NCBI GenBank assembly: GCA_035535995.1
Contig: DATLOZ010000020.1
Coordinates: 124,001-188,000, forward strand
Direction: 5' to 3'
Length of the DNA: 64,000 nt
DNA from: JANYCO01 sp035535995
GTDB taxonomy: Bacteria; Bacteroidota; Bacteroidia; Cytophagales; Cytophagaceae
Below the pieces are notes generated by a model. The model saw nothing but the letters and a program-made list of their open reading frames with translations, was not told the origin of the DNA and made no database searches. Positions within the stretch are counted from its first letter, which is position 1, and every line of letters begins with the position of its first letter. The translations under genes and the position numbers were made by a program. Positions 30,697-39,494 of the stretch are shown here, in pieces.

Positions 30697-32931
30697 ATGA
30701 AAAGAAAAATCATTTTTGTTACCGCCGTCATCATAGCGCTCTTCAGCTTTACTATGGCGGTCAAAGATAATTCAGGAAAGTTCCACACTGCAGGAGCTCC
30801 CATTCCTGGCGAAACTACTTGTTCTGCGCCTGCTTGCCATGGAGCTGGTAACGGAAGTTTCACCACCGGCGGATTGGCCGACAATGCTGGTCCCGGGAGC
30901 ATTACGCTCAGCTCTTCCAATATGACAAGCTGGACGTACACACCAGGTACGCTTTACCATATGACACTCACACTCACACAACCCGGTTGTACCCTGTTTG
31001 GTTTCAGTGCTGCCATCATCGACAATGCCGGCAGAAACGCCGGCACGATCACAGTGACCGATGCGACTCATACCCGCAAAGGCTCTCCAGTGGGCAGCAC
31101 TGTTGTTTATCTCACACATACAGGACCGGCTACCGGCCCTAATCCAGGATACCAGGTGATCAGCACCGATCCTGCTATTATCAATTTCGACTGGACTGCA
31201 CCGGCTACCAATGTTGGTCCGGTTACTTTTTATTTCGATGGAGTAGCTTCCAACAATAATACACTGGAAGATGGCGGAGACAATGTTTATGCGGGTTCGC
31301 AGGTGGTAAATCCTAATTCGGTTTCTTCTTTGCTGCTTGCAACCGTTAGCTCAATATCCGGCTTCTCTTCTGCCAACAATGTACCATCGCTTTCACAAAG
31401 CATCATGGTAGCAGGTGGCGGACTCACCGGAAACGTCACTGTAACGGCTCCTGCGCAATACCAGGTATCACTTAATAGCACTACAGGGTTTGCAAGTTCA
31501 CTCGTATTGTCTACCAGTTCAGGTACGCTTCCTACCACTACTTTATATATTCGCTACAGTCCAACGTCGGCAGGCTCAGCCTCCGGAAATGTAACGTTGG
31601 CCGATGCAGGCTCCACTACCGCTTCAGTAGCGGTCTCCGGCTCTACTACTACCAGTGCTACTTTGTATGTGGTCAGCCTTATTACAAACTCATTCAGAAC
31701 AATTGTAGGAACCCCTTCCGCCACCGTGAAAAATTTTACGGTAGCAGGTGTAAACCTCACCAGCAATTTAGTAGTAACCGCCCCCGCAAATTATGAAGTA
31801 TCGCTGAGCGCAGGGTCAGGTTTCGGAGGTTCTGTAAGCATAGCTCCCGTAAGCGGCGCCGTGCCTGCTACCACGGTGTACGTTCGCTATAATCCCTCTT
31901 CTGCAGGACTGCACAACAACCTGATCCCTGTGAGCAGCGCAGGTGCTACCACTAAGAATATTTCTATCGGTGGACTAAGCGTGCCGCCGCCTGTACTTAA
32001 TCAATCGGGGACACTGAGTGCATATAGCACTGTAGTAGGTACGCCTTCTACGGCTCAAAGCATCAACGTTTCAGGAACCAGCTTGTTGGCCGATATGATG
32101 GTAACGGCTCCTTCCAACTATGAAGTATCACTTAGCAGTAGCGCTGGTTATAGCAGCAGTGTTACGCTGACACAGACTTCGGGAACTGTTTCTTCTACGC
32201 CTGTCTATATTCGCTACAACCCGCTGGCAGCAGGCACACACAACAGCAGTGTTACTATTTCCAGCGTAGGTGCTAACACTCCGATCTCTGTATCGGTAAG
32301 TGGAACCTCTACTAATCCTGCCGGGCCTTCGATCTCAGCAAGCAATACATTTTCCACGTTTACTACTACTGTAGGTACACCTTCTGCAGAGCAGACCTTC
32401 ACGGTTTCCGGAGTGAATCTTACTGCTAATCTCATCGTTGCTGCTCCAACTGATTTTGAAGTATCGCTTACCTCCGGCACAGGTTTTGGAAGTTCTGTCA
32501 ACCTCATTCCTTCCAGCGGTTCGGTATCTTCTACTACGGTGTATGTGCGCTACAACCCTTCCGCAGCAGGGGTGACCAGTGTAACGATTGATCTTACTAG
32601 CACAGGAGCCACTACAAAAACAGTTTCTGTAAACGGTAATTCCAGTACTACAGAAGTAATGAGCAGCATTGCTGCTACTACAACTTTGGCCGTATATCCA
32701 AATCCCTTGAGTGGCGCCGGATACGTGGTGGCGAATAATGCTTCGGAAGGATTGATGAAAATTTCTGTACTCAATTACCAGGGACAACCGGTGAAAGAAT
32801 TGTACAGCAGTTATGCCGGGATCGGGGAAACAAAAATTCCACTGGATTTTACAGGCATGAAAAAAGGAGCTTATATCATCGAACTTCAAGTGGGTGAAAA
32901 CACTGTTCGGAAACAAATAATAGCTGAATAA
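30697..32931 (+). CDS. Choice-of-anchor-V secreted protein with four repeats and a T9SS type A sorting domain
   Basis: 744 residues. A signal peptide (1-21) leads into a choice-of-anchor-V/reelin-like domain (about 28-205) that includes C42-x4-C47-H48, a spacing that could hold a heme but is wider than the classic CxxCH. Four related repeats of about 110 residues follow (about 210-317, 325-428, 432-543, 548-655), each with a phrase like VTAPAQYQVSLNSTTGF and YIRYSPTSAG; these resemble Ig-like stalks. Residues 665-744 (YPNPLSGAG, YQGQPVKELY, MKKGAYIIELQ) form the type A T9SS sorting domain, so the protein goes to the cell surface or medium. It opens a cluster with a CxnCH lipoprotein, DUF5777 and YceI. 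Confidence 0.87.
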   Translation: MKRKIIFVTAVIIALFSFTMAVKDNSGKFHTAGAPIPGETTCSAPACHGAGNGSFTTGGLADNAGPGSITLSSSNMTSWTYTPGTLYHMTLTLTQPGCTLFGFSAAIIDNAGRNAGTITVTDATHTRKGSPVGSTVVYLTHTGPATGPNPGYQVISTDPAIINFDWTAPATNVGPVTFYFDGVASNNNTLEDGGDNVYAGSQVVNPNSVSSLLLATVSSISGFSSANNVPSLSQSIMVAGGGLTGNVTVTAPAQYQVSLNSTTGFASSLVLSTSSGTLPTTTLYIRYSPTSAGSASGNVTLADAGSTTASVAVSGSTTTSATLYVVSLITNSFRTIVGTPSATVKNFTVAGVNLTSNLVVTAPANYEVSLSAGSGFGGSVSIAPVSGAVPATTVYVRYNPSSAGLHNNLIPVSSAGATTKNISIGGLSVPPPVLNQSGTLSAYSTVVGTPSTAQSINVSGTSLLADMMVTAPSNYEVSLSSSAGYSSSVTLTQTSGTVSSTPVYIRYNPLAAGTHNSSVTISSVGANTPISVSVSGTSTNPAGPSISASNTFSTFTTTVGTPSAEQTFTVSGVNLTANLIVAAPTDFEVSLTSGTGFGSSVNLIPSSGSVSSTTVYVRYNPSAAGVTSVTIDLTSTGATTKTVSVNGNSSTTEVMSSIAATTTLAVYPNPLSGAGYVVANNASEGLMKISVLNYQGQPVKELYSSYAGIGETKIPLDFTGMKKGAYIIELQVGENTVRKQIIAE

Positions 32932-32994
32932 TACTTTAGTTGATAACCGGGGATGGCGGAAATTTTTTCTGCTGTCCCTTTTATTTAAAAAGAC

Positions 32995-33402
32995 ATGAAG
33001 AAGATAATCCTGCTGTGGTGTATAGTTTTAGGTGCTTGCGTTTATGGATGCGTGTATAAAAAGTACGATGATATTAAACCAAAAAATGTTACATCAAAAA
33101 TAGTCAGCTTGCCTTGCGATAGTGCAAATCCTGTGATCTCTTATTCGCAACATATCGAGCCGATTATGGAGGCAGAGTGCGGTTCTAAAAATTCCTGTCA
33201 CAATACTGCCGGAGCAGGGGGAGAAATAATCCTGGAAGACTACAACGGTGTAAGCTATGCCGCGGCAACAGGCCAATTGATGAGCTGTATTGTTTGGGAT
33301 GGCTCTACCAAGCTGATGCCCGAAGATTCTAATACAAAAATAGATGCCTGCTACATCGCGGAAATTCAAAAATGGGTAGACGCAGGATTTCCAAATAATT
33401 GA
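32995..33402 (+). CDS. Lipoprotein with a cytochrome-c-like CxnCH motif
   Basis: A 135-residue exported protein. The signal ends at Cys15 (LGAC; Cys19 is an alternative). The mature part has YSQHIEPIMEAECG, the heme-like C62-x5-C68-H69, DYNGV and a C-terminal CYIAEIQKWVDAGFPN, a pattern shared with planctomycete-type and Bacteroidota c-type cytochrome domains, in which the axial methionine is supplied by a phrase such as KLMPED (about 103). Heme attachment is not proven, because the spacing between the cysteines is longer than in CxxCH. It follows the choice-of-anchor-V gene by 63 bp and precedes the DUF5777 barrel by 47 bp, probably one operon. Confidence 0.75.
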   Translation: MKKIILLWCIVLGACVYGCVYKKYDDIKPKNVTSKIVSLPCDSANPVISYSQHIEPIMEAECGSKNSCHNTAGAGGEIILEDYNGVSYAAATGQLMSCIVWDGSTKLMPEDSNTKIDACYIAEIQKWVDAGFPNN

Positions 33403-33449
33403 TCATGGAAAATTCAGACAAACGGATGATCAAATAAAATGATTTTGAA

Positions 33450-34388
33450 ATGATGAATTACTATAAAATAATTTTCACCCTCATTGGCTTCATTATAACT
33501 ATACAGGGTTTTGCGCAGGACGATCTTATGCAACAATTAGACAAGGAAACGGAAAAGAAAAAAGAATTTACCCAATCGACTTTCAAAAGTACGAGGGTGA
33601 TCAACTCGCATTCCCTGGAAACATTGGGCAAAGGAGCGCTTGACTTTAGGATCTCACACCGGTTTGGAAGTTTTAATTCCGGATTTAACAATTGGTATGG
33701 GCTGGACGGCCCTGCTACGATCAGGCTTTCCTTTGAATACAGCATTAACAACCGACTTATGGTAGGAATTGGTAGAAGCTCGCAGGGAAAGTTGTACGAC
33801 ATGACTTTCAAATACCGTGTACTTAGGCAAACTACGAACAATAGCATGCCTGTAAGCGTGACAGCATTATACGTAGCCAACATGACCGGCCAACAAGATC
33901 TGACGAAAGCTTCTACAGGATTTGATCGTTACGGAGATTTTGCCAACAGGTTTTCAAATGTAGCGCAAGTGATTATCGGAAGAAAGTTTGGAAAACGTCT
34001 CTCGCTGCAAGTTGCGCCCACATTTGTGCATATCAATCTTGTAGACAGATCGGATGATAAGAACGATCTATATGCGATTGCTACTGCGGGAAGATATAAG
34101 TTCTCCAGAAGTATGGCCATTACCTACGATTATGTATACAGGATCTACAATGGAAGCGGAGAGTTTAACCATTACTATAACAGCCTGGGAATCGGGTTGG
34201 ATATAGAGACCGGAGGACACGTATTCCAAATGTTTGTTACCAACTCCACCGGTATGAATGAAGCACAGTTTATTCCTTATACCTCTTCATCCTGGAAGAA
34301 TGGTGGAATCCGTCTAGGCTTCAATGTGTCGAGAGTGTTTTCCTTTAAAAAGCGTAAAAAAAATAATGAGTCGTATGAAAAAAAATAA
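33450..34388 (+). CDS. DUF5777-family outer membrane beta-barrel protein
   Basis: A 312-residue exported protein of the DUF5777 family. The signal peptide (about 1-23, ending QGFA) precedes an N-terminal lysine-rich link and then a beta-barrel sequence with strand-turn alternation (phrases GALDFRISHRFGSF, RLSFEYSINNRLMVGIG, TFKYRVLRQ, RKFGKRLSLQVAPTF). Two adjacent ATGs (33450 and 33453) are possible starts. Its 3' end overlaps the YceI start by 23 bases. DUF5777 barrels often sit with YceI and with cytochrome-like lipoproteins in Bacteroidota, as here, which suggests a shared envelope redox or lipid-linked job; the function is not established. Confidence 0.85.
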   Translation: MMNYYKIIFTLIGFIITIQGFAQDDLMQQLDKETEKKKEFTQSTFKSTRVINSHSLETLGKGALDFRISHRFGSFNSGFNNWYGLDGPATIRLSFEYSINNRLMVGIGRSSQGKLYDMTFKYRVLRQTTNNSMPVSVTALYVANMTGQQDLTKASTGFDRYGDFANRFSNVAQVIIGRKFGKRLSLQVAPTFVHINLVDRSDDKNDLYAIATAGRYKFSRSMAITYDYVYRIYNGSGEFNHYYNSLGIGLDIETGGHVFQMFVTNSTGMNEAQFIPYTSSSWKNGGIRLGFNVSRVFSFKKRKKNNESYEKK

Positions 34389-34929
34389 AATCATCTTTGG
34401 AGCGGCGACAATAGTGGCTTGTTTTCTGTGGTCGTTTATCAGTGTAAGCGTATATAAAACTAATTCGGGAAAAGTTTCTTTTTTTTCCGAAACACCCGCT
34501 ATGAATATTGATGCAAATTCTGAAGTGTTAAGTTCGATCATCAACCCGGAAAATAATACCATGGCCTTTAGTGTGCAAAATACTTCCTTTAAATTTTCTA
34601 ATTCATTTATGGAAGAGCATTTCAACGAAAAATATATGGAAAGCGATAAATACCCGCGCTCTACCTTTTCTGGCAAGATCAATGAAGCAATAGACCTGAA
34701 AAAAGACGGTACCTACCAGGTGACTGCTACAGGAAAGTTGAATGTACATGGCGTGGAACAACCCAGAACGATCAATGGAACGATCACCGTGAGGCAAGGG
34801 AAGTTACATTTGAAAAGTGTTTTTCCTGTGAAGCTGGTGGATCACAAAATAGAAGTACCTACGCTGGTCACAGAAAAGATCGCCGAAGAGATCCGCGTGA
34901 CGGTCGATTCGGATTTCAACATGCAATAA
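34366..34929 (+). CDS. YceI-family protein
   Basis: A YceI-like lipocalin-fold protein of about 187 residues. The family binds polyisoprenoids in the periplasm. The chosen start (MSRMKKNKIIFGAATIVACF) gives a membrane-anchoring or signal helix; ATG 34375 three codons on is equally good, while a start at 34324 would add 14 residues inside the DUF5777 frame. Core YceI phrases are present: KVSFFSETPAMNID (strands 1-2), FEEHFN-like MEEHFNEKYMESDKYP, and TATGKLNVHGVEQPRTI. The gene starts 23 bases before the DUF5777 stop, so the two are translated together. Confidence 0.88.
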   Translation: MSRMKKNKIIFGAATIVACFLWSFISVSVYKTNSGKVSFFSETPAMNIDANSEVLSSIINPENNTMAFSVQNTSFKFSNSFMEEHFNEKYMESDKYPRSTFSGKINEAIDLKKDGTYQVTATGKLNVHGVEQPRTINGTITVRQGKLHLKSVFPVKLVDHKIEVPTLVTEKIAEEIRVTVDSDFNMQ

Positions 34930-35027
34930 AAAATGAATGCAGTATCAAAACTAATTTTATATATTGGAGACAAGGATTTCTGTTTATTTAAACTCAACAA
35001 AGGAAATCAGTATAACAAGAACCAACT

Positions 35028-35603
35028 ATGAACAAACAAGTTCAAGACCGCATTGTTGAAGCAATAGTTTCCGGCAAAGGCAACGAGGTTCTTTCTGTTC
35101 TGTATAAAGAAACACTTTCCAAGGTTCGCCAGATGGTTTTAAAAAACAATGGCAACCTTGAAGAAGCAAACGATATCTTCCAGGACGCTGTGCTAGTCTT
35201 CTTTAAGCAAGTAAGGAACGGTTCGTTTAAAGCAGAGTATGACATAGACGCATATATTTATACCATCGCGAAAAATCTTTGGATCAAAAGAGCGATGAAG
35301 ATCACGAAAAATGTTCCGCTTGAGTATTTGAAAGAAACACAAACGATCGCAGAAAATGCTCTGGAGACAGTGATCACCGAAGAAAAGGCTGAGGCGCTGG
35401 AAACCTTGATGAATAAAGTAGGAGAAGAGTGCAAAAAATTATTAAAGCTCGTAGCCTACGAAAAACGCTCGATGAAAGAAATTTGTGTAGAGATGAATTA
35501 TTCAAGTGAAAATGTTGCCAAGACATATCACTACCGTTGCAAAAAGAAATTTACAAAATTTATTAAAACCAATTCCCGTTTAATGGAATTATACAAAGCA
35601 TGA
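35028..35603 (+). CDS. ECF-type RNA polymerase sigma factor
   Basis: A 191-residue sigma-70-family factor of extracytoplasmic-function type. Region 2 spans about 20-90 (NGNLEEANDIFQDAVLVFFKQV and YDIDAYIYTIAKNLWIKR) and region 4 about 115-180, ending in an HTH (RSMKEICVEMNYSSENVAKTYHYRCKKKFTKF). It has no extra domain. It ends in ATGA shared with the next gene, an anti-sigma-like membrane protein, so both are made in fixed ratio. The absence of a zinc finger in the partner implies a non-ZAS type of inhibition. Its regulon is unknown; the linked T9SS gene is a candidate target. Confidence 0.92.
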   Translation: MNKQVQDRIVEAIVSGKGNEVLSVLYKETLSKVRQMVLKNNGNLEEANDIFQDAVLVFFKQVRNGSFKAEYDIDAYIYTIAKNLWIKRAMKITKNVPLEYLKETQTIAENALETVITEEKAEALETLMNKVGEECKKLLKLVAYEKRSMKEICVEMNYSSENVAKTYHYRCKKKFTKFIKTNSRLMELYKA

Positions 35604-36688
35604 ATCCGGAATACGCCGATATTGAAAAGATTGAACGCTACCTGGCTGGAAAGCTTACAGGAAAGGAGCTGGAGGAGTTTGAACAAAAACTCAAACATGA
35701 TCCTGAACTGATGATGCAGTTGAAAGCGCAGAAAATTTCCGATGAACTGCTGGAAGATTATGAGTTTTTGAAAATCAAAAAGCAAATGCAGCAGGAATTG
35801 CCTCAGATCAACCAGGGTGGAAAAGGAAATTATTGGATTCTCTTTGGCGCACTAGTGATGGCCTTGGTAGCAGGAGTTTTATATCAATTTAATGCTTCTA
35901 AAACGAATTCTTCTACCGTCCCAACTTCTGTAAGCAAAGATACTATTGTTTCCAAAAATGAGATCATCAACGAATCGGGAAGCAATGTTTCTTATACAAA
36001 TGAATCAAAAGGGACTTACAATACTAAAATAGATTCTACGATTGTGGCGCCAAAGGATACTGTCTCTTCTATAAAGCCTCAAAACCCGATGAATCCTGGC
36101 CCTACGACCACAACAGTTTTTGAGGTGGAAGAAAAGAAAATGGATCCAGCTCCTGTTGCTAAAGAAAATAATTGTGAAGGATTACAAATCGAAACCAATA
36201 CTGAAACAGAAAAAACCTGTGAAGGGAAAAATACCGGATCATTCACGATCTCTGTACTCAAAGGAGGGAAATCGCCTTATCAGTTCAGGTTGAGTGGAAA
36301 AAATAATTTTACCAATTCGAATCGTTTCGATCGTCTTGCAGAAGGCGATTATATGGTTTTCATTAAAGAAAGCAGCGGTTGTATTTATGAAGTAAAACAA
36401 CCGATACATATTGAACCCAAGGTATGCAAGGAACCTTTCAGTGCTACGTTCACGCCTTCTCAGGAACCTGCCTGGAAATTACCTATAGAAGGAGATCAGT
36501 CAGGAAAAATGAAATTCCAGGACAAGGCGGGAAGACTTGTGCACGAGATCTATATACAAAACGGAGTTCCTTATGAATGGGATGGTTCGGGCAATAGAGG
36601 TGAAGAAATTCCGGGAGGATATTATTATGTAACGATCGAATTTTCTGACGGTTCGTTTACATATGGATATCTGACGATAAATCGTTAA
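35600..36688 (+). CDS. Membrane anti-sigma-like protein with SprB-like and type B sorting-like C-terminus
   Basis: 362 residues. A cytoplasmic N-terminal helical region (about 5-65, IEKIERYLAGKLTGKELEEF, typical of Bacteroidota anti-sigma factors), one transmembrane helix (about 77-96), a Ser/Thr-rich periplasmic linker (100-190), a SprB-like repeat (about 207-272, TCEGKNTGSFTISVLKGG) and a final segment (284-362) with EWDGSGNRGEEIPGGYYYV and GYLTINR. That tail looks like the CHU_C/type B sorting domain of gliding proteins, minus the usual SPNGDG start. It overlaps the sigma gene by four bases and precedes an LRR protein with the same tail. Inference: an anti-sigma factor whose sensor arm mimics T9SS cargo. 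Confidence 0.8.
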   Translation: MNPEYADIEKIERYLAGKLTGKELEEFEQKLKHDPELMMQLKAQKISDELLEDYEFLKIKKQMQQELPQINQGGKGNYWILFGALVMALVAGVLYQFNASKTNSSTVPTSVSKDTIVSKNEIINESGSNVSYTNESKGTYNTKIDSTIVAPKDTVSSIKPQNPMNPGPTTTTVFEVEEKKMDPAPVAKENNCEGLQIETNTETEKTCEGKNTGSFTISVLKGGKSPYQFRLSGKNNFTNSNRFDRLAEGDYMVFIKESSGCIYEVKQPIHIEPKVCKEPFSATFTPSQEPAWKLPIEGDQSGKMKFQDKAGRLVHEIYIQNGVPYEWDGSGNRGEEIPGGYYYVTIEFSDGSFTYGYLTINR

Positions 36689-36699
36689 ATTTCGAATGG

Positions 36700-38328
36700 A
36701 TGTTTGCGAAAATTTTACATATCGTATGTTTTCTGGTACTCTTGCAAAGTAAATTTTGCATCGCACAAACCACTGTGCCGGTGCCGGATGCAAACTTCCG
36801 TTCTTTCCTGCAAACAAATTTTTCTTCCGTCATGTCGGGAAATTTATTGGATACCGTAGCCGCTTCGAATGTTACCGGAACGCTCAACTGCCATAGCCGT
36901 TCGATCAGTGATATTACAGGGATCCAGTATTTCAAAAAACTCACGATTATCAACCTGAGTAATAATTCGATCTCCACGTTGCCAGCGTTGAAAAATTTTT
37001 CAAATCTTCAGCAGCTCTACTGCGATACTAACCAGCTGACGAGTGTCCCAGCGCTTAATGCACTCACTACGCTCCAGGTTATTTCATTCAAGAAAAATAA
37101 TCTAACAGCTTTACCTTCCTTAACAGGCCTGACGAATCTAACCATGCTGCGTGTTGGGATGAATAATCTTTCAGCGCTTCCTTCACTTAGTGGACTTACA
37201 AGCATGACTACCCTGGATGCGTCTGAAAATAATCTTACACAACTTCCCGATCTTTCTTCATTAATAAATCTTGAAAATCTCTATTGCGGAAAAAATGCTC
37301 TTACCGTTTTACCTTCACTGCAAACACTGGTCAAACTTCAAATTCTTATTTGCGGAGAAAATCAATTGACCTCAATTCCGGAGCTTCATTACTGCACCTT
37401 ACTAAAGTTTATCCGGATTTCCGACAATCAGATCAGCCAGCTACCGGACTTGTCTTTTATGAATACACCTACGCAGGTTCACCTGGATCATAATAATCTT
37501 AGCTTTGAAGATTTGTTAGCTGTAGTAAGCAACAGCAATTATTCATCGACCGTCTTTGAATTATTTCCACAAAATATACTAGGGAATTATGCCGACACGA
37601 TTGTAAAAAAGAACGGGCAATTCCGTTTTAAATTAAACATAGACGAATCGGTCAACTCGAATACTTATGAGTGGTATAGAAAGAACACTTATATTTCTTC
37701 TACTAGTTCGGACCTCATGCAAATTAATGGAGTGGCGGATTCTGATACAGGAAGTTATTATGCGGTGATCAAAAACAGTAACCCTGCTTTTGTTGGAGAT
37801 TCATTGGTGAGTAATATGAAAAAGATGAAAGTAGCAGAATGTTTTGTTTCCGCTACGATAAGTATTACAGCAGAAAATATTTCCTGCAAAGAAGGATTCC
37901 GGGTAACTGTCAATACAAGTAATCTCACCGGAGTCATAAGTCCTTTAACCTATAGTGCAACGAATACATATACAGGAGAAAGCTATGCTTCTTCAATGCC
38001 GGTGATATCAAGGCTTCCGGAAGGTAATTATCAATTGCAGGTGCAAGATGCAATGAGCTGCGAAACCACACCTTTCACATTCGACCTGGTATCAGGAAGT
38101 GATTGCGATCCGGTATTTTCTCCAAATGGTGATGGGATAGCGGATACCTATTACATCAGCACACCAGGAAGAGCAAAAATCTTTAATAAAAATGGTACGC
38201 TTATCCAGGAATTTACAACGCCTGCTTATTGGGACGGAGTGGATAAAAATGGCGCGGAAGCCCCCTCCGGCTATTATGCAATTATTGTGAATGAGAAAAT
38301 CACTATGCATATCTCTCTAATGCGTTAA
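36700..38328 (+). CDS. Secreted leucine-rich-repeat protein with T9SS type B sorting domain
   Basis: 542 residues. A signal peptide (1-22) is followed by a cap (PVPDANFRSFLQTNF) and about nine 21-23-residue leucine-rich repeats (about 65-280; phrases LTALPSLTGLTNLTML and LTQLPDLSSLINLENL). An Ig-like part follows (about 290-375), then a short SprB-like domain (about 380-465), and at 466-542 a type B sorting domain with FSPNGDGIADTYY, FNKNGTLIQEF and WDGVDKNGAEAPSGYYA. The protein is thus a surface adhesin or binding protein exported by the T9SS. It begins 11 bp after the anti-sigma stop, so it is probably in the same operon and may be the factor's target or signal. Confidence 0.9.
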   Translation: MFAKILHIVCFLVLLQSKFCIAQTTVPVPDANFRSFLQTNFSSVMSGNLLDTVAASNVTGTLNCHSRSISDITGIQYFKKLTIINLSNNSISTLPALKNFSNLQQLYCDTNQLTSVPALNALTTLQVISFKKNNLTALPSLTGLTNLTMLRVGMNNLSALPSLSGLTSMTTLDASENNLTQLPDLSSLINLENLYCGKNALTVLPSLQTLVKLQILICGENQLTSIPELHYCTLLKFIRISDNQISQLPDLSFMNTPTQVHLDHNNLSFEDLLAVVSNSNYSSTVFELFPQNILGNYADTIVKKNGQFRFKLNIDESVNSNTYEWYRKNTYISSTSSDLMQINGVADSDTGSYYAVIKNSNPAFVGDSLVSNMKKMKVAECFVSATISITAENISCKEGFRVTVNTSNLTGVISPLTYSATNTYTGESYASSMPVISRLPEGNYQLQVQDAMSCETTPFTFDLVSGSDCDPVFSPNGDGIADTYYISTPGRAKIFNKNGTLIQEFTTPAYWDGVDKNGAEAPSGYYAIIVNEKITMHISLMR

Positions 38329-38432
38329 TATTTTCTCTTGCATCCTTTGCGTTTAAACCAAGTATAAAAAGAAATACGATCATTCCTTGAGCTCCAGGCT
38401 TTGAAGGATATGCTGGTTACTCACCGCAAGTG

Positions 38433-39395
38433 TTATTTACTTTCGCGCAGAAATTCTGAGATCAACGAAGTGCAAATTTCTTTCACCGGTCTTATCTCGT
38501 GAATATATTCAATCGCCGGACCTGCGCACCATACGGTTTTGTAGGTAGGTTTGAAAGCTGCGTTTTCAATAGCGTTCATTCCTCTCAAGGCCATGAAAAG
38601 TTTGGTATATTTTTTCAGCCATTTATTTTTTAGAAAAAATCTTTCCAAGAAACCGGCTTTAGTTCCGATCTTTTTCACATAAGGCGTATTGATGACTGTA
38701 AGCGCAGAGCCGGACAAGCGCGTGGTGCGTACAATGTCTTTCGCACCATATTGGATTAAAGCTTTTTTATAATCATCCGAAACGGGTGCTTCGTTGGAAG
38801 CGATAAAGATCGTACCAATGCTGGCGCCATCGGCTCCAAGGTCTAGTATATGTTTCAGTTGTTTCCCTGTAGCTACACCACCAGCAGAGATCACAGGGAT
38901 GGAAAGATGTTCTTTCAGAAGTGGTACAAGCTTTTCCGCCGGGATATTTCCTGCATGTCCGCCTGCTTCTGAGTTGACTGCAATCACACCGTCGGCGCCG
39001 AGCGCTTCTACTTTCTGAGCATAGTGAAGATCGGTGACATCACAAAAAACTTTTATGCCCGCGCTTTTACATTGTTCAATCGTTTCCTGCGGACTGCCAA
39101 GAGAAGTGATGATAAAATTTACTTTCAGCTCTACACAGGTTTTTAATTGAGATTTATATTTGAGATTAGATTTGTTTACGATCAGGTTTACACCAAATGG
39201 TTTGTCAGTTTTCGAACGTATCTCAGCAATTGCTTTTCTCAACTCTTCGTCACTGCGATAGTTAAGTGCCGGGAAGGCCGCCGTAATACCGCTTTCAAGT
39301 GCCGCCACAATCATGGCCGTGTTGGATACGAGAAACATAGGGGCCATGATGATAGGGTATTGTATGTTAAGAAGGGTGGTTAGGGTTGTTTTCAT
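38433..39395 (-). CDS. Nitronate monooxygenase (2-nitropropane dioxygenase family)
   Basis: FMN-dependent flavoenzyme of 320 residues that oxidises nitronates, or a FabK-like reductase; cytosolic TIM barrel. It opens TLLNIQYPIIMAPMFLVSN (FMN-binding strand 1), has the glycine-rich NSEAGGHAGNIPAEKL near residue 145 with the usual catalytic histidine, SAGGVATGKQLKHILDLGADG near 170 and GASIGTIFIASNEA. The C-terminal region is typical of class I NMOs. A perfect 30-bp palindrome lies 17 bp upstream, between it and nadE. If the palindrome stops transcription, the gene needs its own promoter. Confidence 0.9.
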   Translation of the reverse strand: MKTTLTTLLNIQYPIIMAPMFLVSNTAMIVAALESGITAAFPALNYRSDEELRKAIAEIRSKTDKPFGVNLIVNKSNLKYKSQLKTCVELKVNFIITSLGSPQETIEQCKSAGIKVFCDVTDLHYAQKVEALGADGVIAVNSEAGGHAGNIPAEKLVPLLKEHLSIPVISAGGVATGKQLKHILDLGADGASIGTIFIASNEAPVSDDYKKALIQYGAKDIVRTTRLSGSALTVINTPYVKKIGTKAGFLERFFLKNKWLKKYTKLFMALRGMNAIENAAFKPTYKTVWCAGPAIEYIHEIRPVKEICTSLISEFLRESK

Positions 39396-39412
39396 TTAAT
39401 AATTTTATTTTG

Positions 39413-39487
39413 TTCTCAAGACTCACACTCACACTCCAGACTGACCTATAGCTGGACAGTCTGGAGTGTGAGTGTGAGTCTTGAGAA
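39413..39487. repeat. Perfect 30-bp palindrome between nadE and the nitronate monooxygenase gene
   Basis: Arms 39413-39442 and 39458-39487 are perfectly complementary over 30 bp (inner part ACTCACACTCACACTCCAG), loop of 15. It begins 8 bp after the nadE stop and ends 17 bp before the downstream start. On the minus strand the hairpin is followed by ACAAAATAAAA, not a T run, so it is not a standard terminator. The GTGTGA word repeats within each arm are unusual. Confidence 0.92.
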
Positions 39488-39494
39488 TGTCGCG

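Noticed and set aside
32335..32916. 193-codon antisense frame in the choice-of-anchor-V gene
   Set aside because: It is the shadow of the repeat region and the sorting domain, with cysteine- and serine-rich nonsense.
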